From: Oligoflexales bacterium
GTDB taxonomy: Bacteria > Bdellovibrionota_B > Oligoflexia > Oligoflexales > RGVZ01
Direction: 5' to 3'
Length of the DNA: 34,238 nt
Assembly (NCBI GenBank): GCA_947476525.1
Contig: CANJQY010000011.1
Span: forward strand, 1 to 34,238
Under the pieces are notes generated by a model. It saw only the letters and a program-made list of their open reading frames with translations, made no database searches and was not told the origin of the DNA. A program made the position numbers and the translations under genes. This document shows positions 31,980 to 34,238 of the stretch, in pieces; the first letter of the stretch is position 1, and the number at the start of each line of letters is the position of its first letter.

Positions 31980-32462
31980 GTGATTACAACACAACTTAGC
32001 CACGACTTGGCCCTTTTGATTGTTGCTAAATTGGGCATCAGGAGCCTTGCCACCGCAGAGAGTTGTACGGGCGGGCAATTGGCCGCCGCACTCACAGGAG
32101 TGGATGGGAGCTCTAAAGTTTTTGTTGGCGGAGTGGTGGCTTATGCAGACCGCGTAAAAATCAATTTGCTAGACGTCCCTGCGAGCCTCATCGCGGCCGA
32201 CGGTGTAGTTAGTGCTGAAGTTGCCGAGGCGATGGCGGCAGGCGTTAAAAAAACAATGGACTCGGTGTATGCTCTATCGTCAACCGGATTTTCGGGGCCG
32301 TCGGGTGGTACTCTGGCGTCGCCCGTAGGTACAGTGTTTATCGGTTTATGCGGCCCTGACCTATCCCTCAGTCGCCGGTTTTCGTTTACGGGCTCTAGGT
32401 CTGAGATTACGCAGCAGGCGGTCTTAGCAGCGTTTAACCTGCTTCTTGAAAATATAAATTGA
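31980..32462 (+). CDS. CinA C-terminal-domain protein (nicotinamide-nucleotide amidohydrolase-like, PncC)
   Basis: Likely deamidates nicotinamide mononucleotide to nicotinic acid mononucleotide in pyridine nucleotide salvage. The family motif TAESCTGGQLAAALT (residues 25-39) is intact, followed by 'FVGGVVAYADRVKINLLDV' and 'GVVSAEVAEAMAAGVKK'. The later glycine loop reads STGFSGPSGGTLASPVGTVF, where most relatives have 'GIAGPgGGT..KPVGTV'. The loop is thus slightly divergent. The protein is the stand-alone domain (160 residues) without the N-terminal MoaB-like half of full CinA. The GTG at 31980 has GGAGG 6 bases upstream and lies just after a good promoter. It runs toward the brnA gene. Confidence 0.88.
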   Translation: MITTQLSHDLALLIVAKLGIRSLATAESCTGGQLAAALTGVDGSSKVFVGGVVAYADRVKINLLDVPASLIAADGVVSAEVAEAMAAGVKKTMDSVYALSSTGFSGPSGGTLASPVGTVFIGLCGPDLSLSRRFSFTGSRSEITQQAVLAAFNLLLENIN

Positions 32463-32502
32463 AGAGCCAGTTTAAATTTACTTTAATGATGTCCCATTGC
32501 CT

Positions 32503-32525
32503 CATAATAAAGCGGTAGTACAGGC
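32503..32525 (+). repeat. 23-bp perfect direct repeat, copy 1 (downstream of brnA)
   Basis: A 23-base stretch beginning CATAATAAAGCGG and ending TACAGGC is repeated exactly, in the same orientation, at 33227-33249. The two copies enclose the BrnTA module with about 725 bp from copy to copy. The second half of this copy also continues into a shorter similar copy (32515-32537 versus 33118-33140). Confidence 0.85.
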
Positions 32526-32542
32526 TTCATAAATACTTCGCT

Positions 32543-32788
32543 TTAAGCACGCCTTTTTTTCTTTGTTGATAAAGATTCCCAATTTGCTGATGGCTCCAGC
32601 TGATGCGCTGCGTAATCTTTTAAAACATAGTTAATAAGAGACTGATACGGAATTCCAGTCTTCTCGGCAATCTCTTTAAAGTAACCAATGACTTGCGGGT
32701 CCAAACGCATAGTGACCGGTTCTTTCAAATGTTTCAAATACTTTGGTTCAGCCTTTTTTAATTTAGAAAAATCGTATTCCTTCTTCAT
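32543..32788 (-). CDS. brnA: BrnA-type antitoxin
   Basis: Antitoxin partner of BrnT, expected to bind and block the toxin and to repress its own promoter. The N-terminal part (KKEYDFSKLKKAEPKYLKHL) is the toxin-binding helix region. Then comes 'PVTMRLDPQVIGYFKEIAEK' plus 'TGIPYQSLINYVLKDY', the ribbon-helix-helix DNA-binding segment typical of BrnA/CopG-like antitoxins. It is 81 residues long. Its ATG overlaps the brnT stop (ATGA), with the toxin gene first, as is usual for brnTA. The Lys/Arg-rich tail is short. Confidence 0.88.
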   Translation of the reverse strand: MKKEYDFSKLKKAEPKYLKHLKEPVTMRLDPQVIGYFKEIAEKTGIPYQSLINYVLKDYAAHQLEPSANWESLSTKKKRRA

Positions 32789-33072
32789 CTTCTTCCCCCA
32801 AAAGCAGATTTTTGTTCATTTTTTGTAGCCTTTCTTGCAGAAATGATTCGAATAATCGAACCTTTTGAATTCTCGCAATGCACCACTAAAAGAGACCGGT
32901 TCTTGTTGCTAAAACCAACCGCGATATAGCGTTCTTCCTCCCCAGAGTGTTCTGGGTCAAAGAACACCTCCAAAGGAAAGCCCACAAAGATAGTGGAAGC
33001 CTCCTCAAAGGACACTCCATGCTTTTTCTTGCTTTCGTTATTTTTGCTTTGGTCCCATTCAAATTTTATCAT
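32785..33072 (-). CDS. brnT: BrnT-type toxin (type II, RelE-like ribonuclease)
   Basis: Small toxin that, in characterised members, stops translation as a ribonuclease. Signature pieces are visible: FEWDQSKNNESKKKHGVSFE at residues 4-23, 'PEHSGEEERYIAVGFSNKNR' in the middle, and 'IRIISARKATKNEQ' near the end, which holds the conserved Arg and Lys. Length (95) is normal and nothing looks broken. The ATG at 33072 has no SD, and a TACAAT -10-like box is only 6 bases upstream, so the mRNA may be leaderless. It forms an operon with brnA. Confidence 0.9.
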   Translation of the reverse strand: MIKFEWDQSKNNESKKKHGVSFEEASTIFVGFPLEVFFDPEHSGEEERYIAVGFSNKNRSLLVVHCENSKGSIIRIISARKATKNEQKSAFGGRR

Positions 33073-33074
33073 AT

Positions 33075-33126
33075 GTACATTGTACCTAATATTTTTAATT
33101 TTAAAAAGTTAAAACCTGTAGTACAG
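33075..33126 (-). promoter_or_regulatory. brnTA promoter/operator region with two palindromes
   Basis: GTACA-T-TGTAC (33075-33085) overlaps the TACAAT -10-like box just upstream of brnT. CTGTA-G-TACAG (33116-33126) lies 41 bp further up, about four helical turns. Both have similar half-sites containing GTA/TAC. Autorepression by the BrnA-BrnT complex is known for this family, so these are operator candidates. The -35 element is weak. Confidence 0.45.
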
Positions 33127-33140
33127 CATTAATAAATACT
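33118..33140 (+). repeat. Imperfect 23-bp direct repeat, copy upstream of brnT
   Basis: This stretch begins GTAGTACAG and ends ATAAATACT. It matches 32515-32537 at 20 of 23 positions. The pair closely brackets the brnA-brnT genes (5 bp from the end of brnA, 45 bp from the start of brnT). Confidence 0.7.
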
Positions 33141-33226
33141 GAGGATGTGGTAGAACTGATTCCTGACATGAAACGGTCAAACTAGTCTTGGGGTGCGCTG
33201 CGCATTTCTCAAGATTAAGCGGGCAG

Positions 33227-33249
33227 CATAATAAAGCGGTAGTACAGGC
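33227..33249 (+). repeat. 23-bp perfect direct repeat, copy 2
   Basis: Exact copy of 32503-32525 in the same orientation, between brnT and hicA. It lies 11 bp before the inverted-repeat element at 33260. Confidence 0.85.
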
Positions 33250-33259
33250 CACGGGCCTT

Positions 33260-33395
33260 GTCTACCCACCCCTCAGCCATGGAAAATAGAATATTATTTA
33301 GGCTGACGATGCAGGTTTTTTGTGGCAAGGTTGGAAGTGATGCTGGTATTTTGAGCGGATAATGGGCGCTGGTTTTTTGGATTCGGTGGGTAGAC
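33260..33395. mobile_element. 136-bp element with 11-bp terminal inverted repeats (possible MITE-like remnant)
   Basis: GTCTACCCACC (33260-33270) and its exact complement GGTGGGTAGAC (33385-33395) bound the element. Inside, TCAGCC (33273-33278) pairs with GGCTGA (33301-33306) around an AT-rich loop. GGTTTTTTG occurs twice (33314 and 33371). There is no coding capacity. Terminal inverted repeats, small size and position in an accessory patch suggest a non-autonomous element or structured repeat. There is no clear target-site duplication. Confidence 0.35.
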
Positions 33396-33496
33396 CCCTC
33401 AAGTTGTCCTAGCGTAACTTTAAAAGCGGCAATGGATTTTGAGAAATTTGTACATTTGTTGTAAATAAGGCCTCGTCAGCTGGTCTGCCAAAATAG

Positions 33497-33760
33497 ATGG
33501 AGTCGTTGGTGTCTTCTAAGAAGAAATTATACGAAAAAGCGCTCAACAATCCACGAGGTTTGAGATTTGCCGAGATGGTTAGACTCATGGAATCATTCGG
33601 ATTTCGACTAGACCGGGTGAAAGGCAGTCACTGCATCTTCGTTCATCCCGCTGTTAAAGAACTCGTGAACATTCAGGACGTAGATGGCAAGGCCAAACCT
33701 TATCAGGTCCAGCAGGTTCTAAAATTATTGGAAACGTACGGCTTAAAACAGGAGCTATGA
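33497..33760 (+). CDS. hicA: HicA-type toxin (mRNA interferase)
   Basis: A small double-stranded-RNA-binding-fold toxin that cleaves mRNA. The core reads FAEMVRLMESFGFRLDRVKG, then SHCIFVHP, with the catalytic His (H45) in the GSH motif, and 'KAKPYQVQQVLKLLETYGL' at the end. The protein has 87 residues from the ATG. This ATG has no SD, while the GTG at 33509 has GGAG 6 bases upstream and may be the real start (83 residues). hicB follows immediately. The order toxin then antitoxin is the usual one. Confidence 0.85.
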   Translation: MESLVSSKKKLYEKALNNPRGLRFAEMVRLMESFGFRLDRVKGSHCIFVHPAVKELVNIQDVDGKAKPYQVQQVLKLLETYGLKQEL

Positions 33761-33762
33761 AA

Positions 33763-33984
33763 ATGACTCAAGCCAAAGAACATCACATCGCGATTTTTTA
33801 CTCAAAAGATGACGAAGGCTGGATTGCTGAAATTCCAGAGTTAAAATTTTGTTCAGCTTTTGGCAAGACTCCGCAAGCTGCATTGGCAGAAGTACTTGTT
33901 GCAAAGGAAGTTTGGCTTGAATCTGCAAAGTCTAATCGTAAGGAAATTCCTAAACCACAGGCGAGAGCCAAACGGGCAATCTGA
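33763..33984 (+). CDS. hicB: HicB-type antitoxin, short form
   Basis: Antitoxin for HicA. The partial RNase H-like HicB fold is seen in HIAIFYSKDDEGWIAEIPEL, then 'CSAFGKTPQAALAEVLVAKE' (the usual 'G.T.eEAl.n...a'). The C-terminal tail is basic (SNRKEIPKPQARAKRAI). At 73 residues it lacks a separate helix-turn-helix or ribbon-helix-helix DNA-binding domain, so autoregulation may work differently or be absent. The ATG at 33763 has AGGAG 8 bases upstream. An earlier in-frame ATG at 33757, overlapping the hicA stop, is only 2 bases from that SD and is less likely. Confidence 0.85.
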   Translation: MTQAKEHHIAIFYSKDDEGWIAEIPELKFCSAFGKTPQAALAEVLVAKEVWLESAKSNRKEIPKPQARAKRAI

Positions 33985-34052
33985 GCTTTTCCAAAAGATT
34001 CTTTATCTGCTACGCAGCTTTTTTCATTTTGCCGCCTTGATGCCTGATTAAT

Positions 34053-34109
34053 TGCCTCAAATTGAAACCGCAGATAGACAATCCTACCAGTAACAGAACC
34101 TTTGAGGCA
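34053..34109. repeat. 9-bp inverted repeat between hicB and the rluA-like gene
   Basis: TGCCTCAAA (34053-34061) and TTTGAGGCA (34101-34109) are perfect complements separated by 39 bases. They lie in the gap where the two genes converge. There is no T-run directly after either arm, so a standard terminator is not evident. Confidence 0.35.
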
Positions 34110-34117
34110 CCACACAC

Positions 34118-34238
34118 CTAAAAATGAATGCCTTTCACAAGGCAAAGGGCCTTCAAGTCGTCAGGCAAAGCACTGTGTAATTGAATTTCATTTCCATTGA
34201 GTGGATGTGTAAACATCAGAGACGTGGCGTGCAATGCA
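34118..34238 (-). CDS. RluA-family pseudouridine synthase, C-terminal end only
   Basis: The last 39 codons of a gene that continues beyond the window. The visible end reads ALHATSLMFTHPLNGNEIQL, then HSALPDDLKALCL. This is the conserved C-terminal strand pair of RluA/RluC/RluD pseudouridine synthases ('R.aLHa..l.F.HP.tg....f.aplP.d'), which modify uridines in rRNA or tRNA. The catalytic Asp region is not in the window, so the exact member cannot be told. Confidence 0.8.
   Translation of the reverse strand, partial: ALHATSLMFTHPLNGNEIQLHSALPDDLKALCLVKGIHF

Larger units (their letters stand above)
33141..33496. other. Repeat-rich noncoding interval between the two toxin-antitoxin modules
   Basis: I see no gene here. 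The interval holds an 11-bp palindrome (TGCGC-T-GCGCA, 33194-33204), the second copy of the 23-bp repeat, and an element bounded by 11-bp inverted repeats (33260-33395). After these comes an AT-rich stretch that should hold the hicA promoter. A TTGAGA- or TATAAT-type pair is not clear. Confidence 0.6.

Noticed and set aside
32503-33249. 23-bp repeats as part of a CRISPR array
   Set aside because: Only two exact copies about 725 bp apart with genes between them, no regular spacers and no cas genes.

Overview
The window looks like chromosomal DNA of a flagellated Gram-negative bacterium. It carries flagellar hook genes (fliK, flgD), a Kdo transferase and heptosyltransferase pair for the LPS inner core, lipoproteins, and a glmU-glmS pair for cell-wall precursors. 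The moderate GC content, PilZ protein, many small overlapping operons and frequent GTG/TTG starts made me think of Bdellovibrionota. That assignment is an impression from protein style, not a search result.

Layout. 1-1112 (-): the start of an LplT-like major facilitator transporter, cut by the window edge. 1319-2173 (+): a SAM methyltransferase. 2175-6747 (+): a flagellar block of fliK, flgD and a small secreted protein, preceded by a good sigma-54 promoter candidate and a paired upstream repeat. 6770-10826 (-): heptosyltransferase, waaA and RNase G, joined by ATGA overlaps. 11021-15262 (+): a membrane-anchored protein, a large multidomain envelope protein and a degenerate-receiver/PilZ protein, probably co-transcribed. 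15246-16498: an endonuclease/exonuclease/phosphatase-family gene (-) bracketed by a 62-bp imperfect direct repeat whose left copy overlaps the 3' end of the PilZ gene. 16594-19970 (+): a dimethylglycine/sarcosine-dehydrogenase-like flavoprotein with a choline-kinase-like phosphotransferase. 20014-21894 (-): HEAT-repeat protein, VOC protein and HAD hydrolase. 22096-27346 (+): glmU (lacking most of the acetyltransferase domain), glmS and a PcrA/UvrD helicase. 27408-29022 (+): an FtsB-like division protein and a lipoprotein. 29063-31871 (-): a putative Na+/H+ antiporter, a DUF218 protein and an SDR protein with an altered catalytic pair. 31980-32462 (+): a CinA-family amidohydrolase. 32503-33984: an accessory patch with a BrnT/BrnA module (-) and a HicA/HicB module (+), set among direct and inverted repeats. 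The window ends in the C-terminus of an RluA-type pseudouridine synthase (-).

Most of the window is housekeeping or envelope biology. The parts that look accessory or unusual are the toxin-antitoxin patch with its repeats, the repeat-bracketed nuclease gene, the short GlmU and the sigma-54 flagellar control region. I see no rRNA, tRNA, CRISPR array, transposase or integrase. I see no multi-gene system that I would confidently call new. Several CDS starts were moved inside the longest open frame because Shine-Dalgarno (SD) or promoter placement argues for it; each such case is stated.
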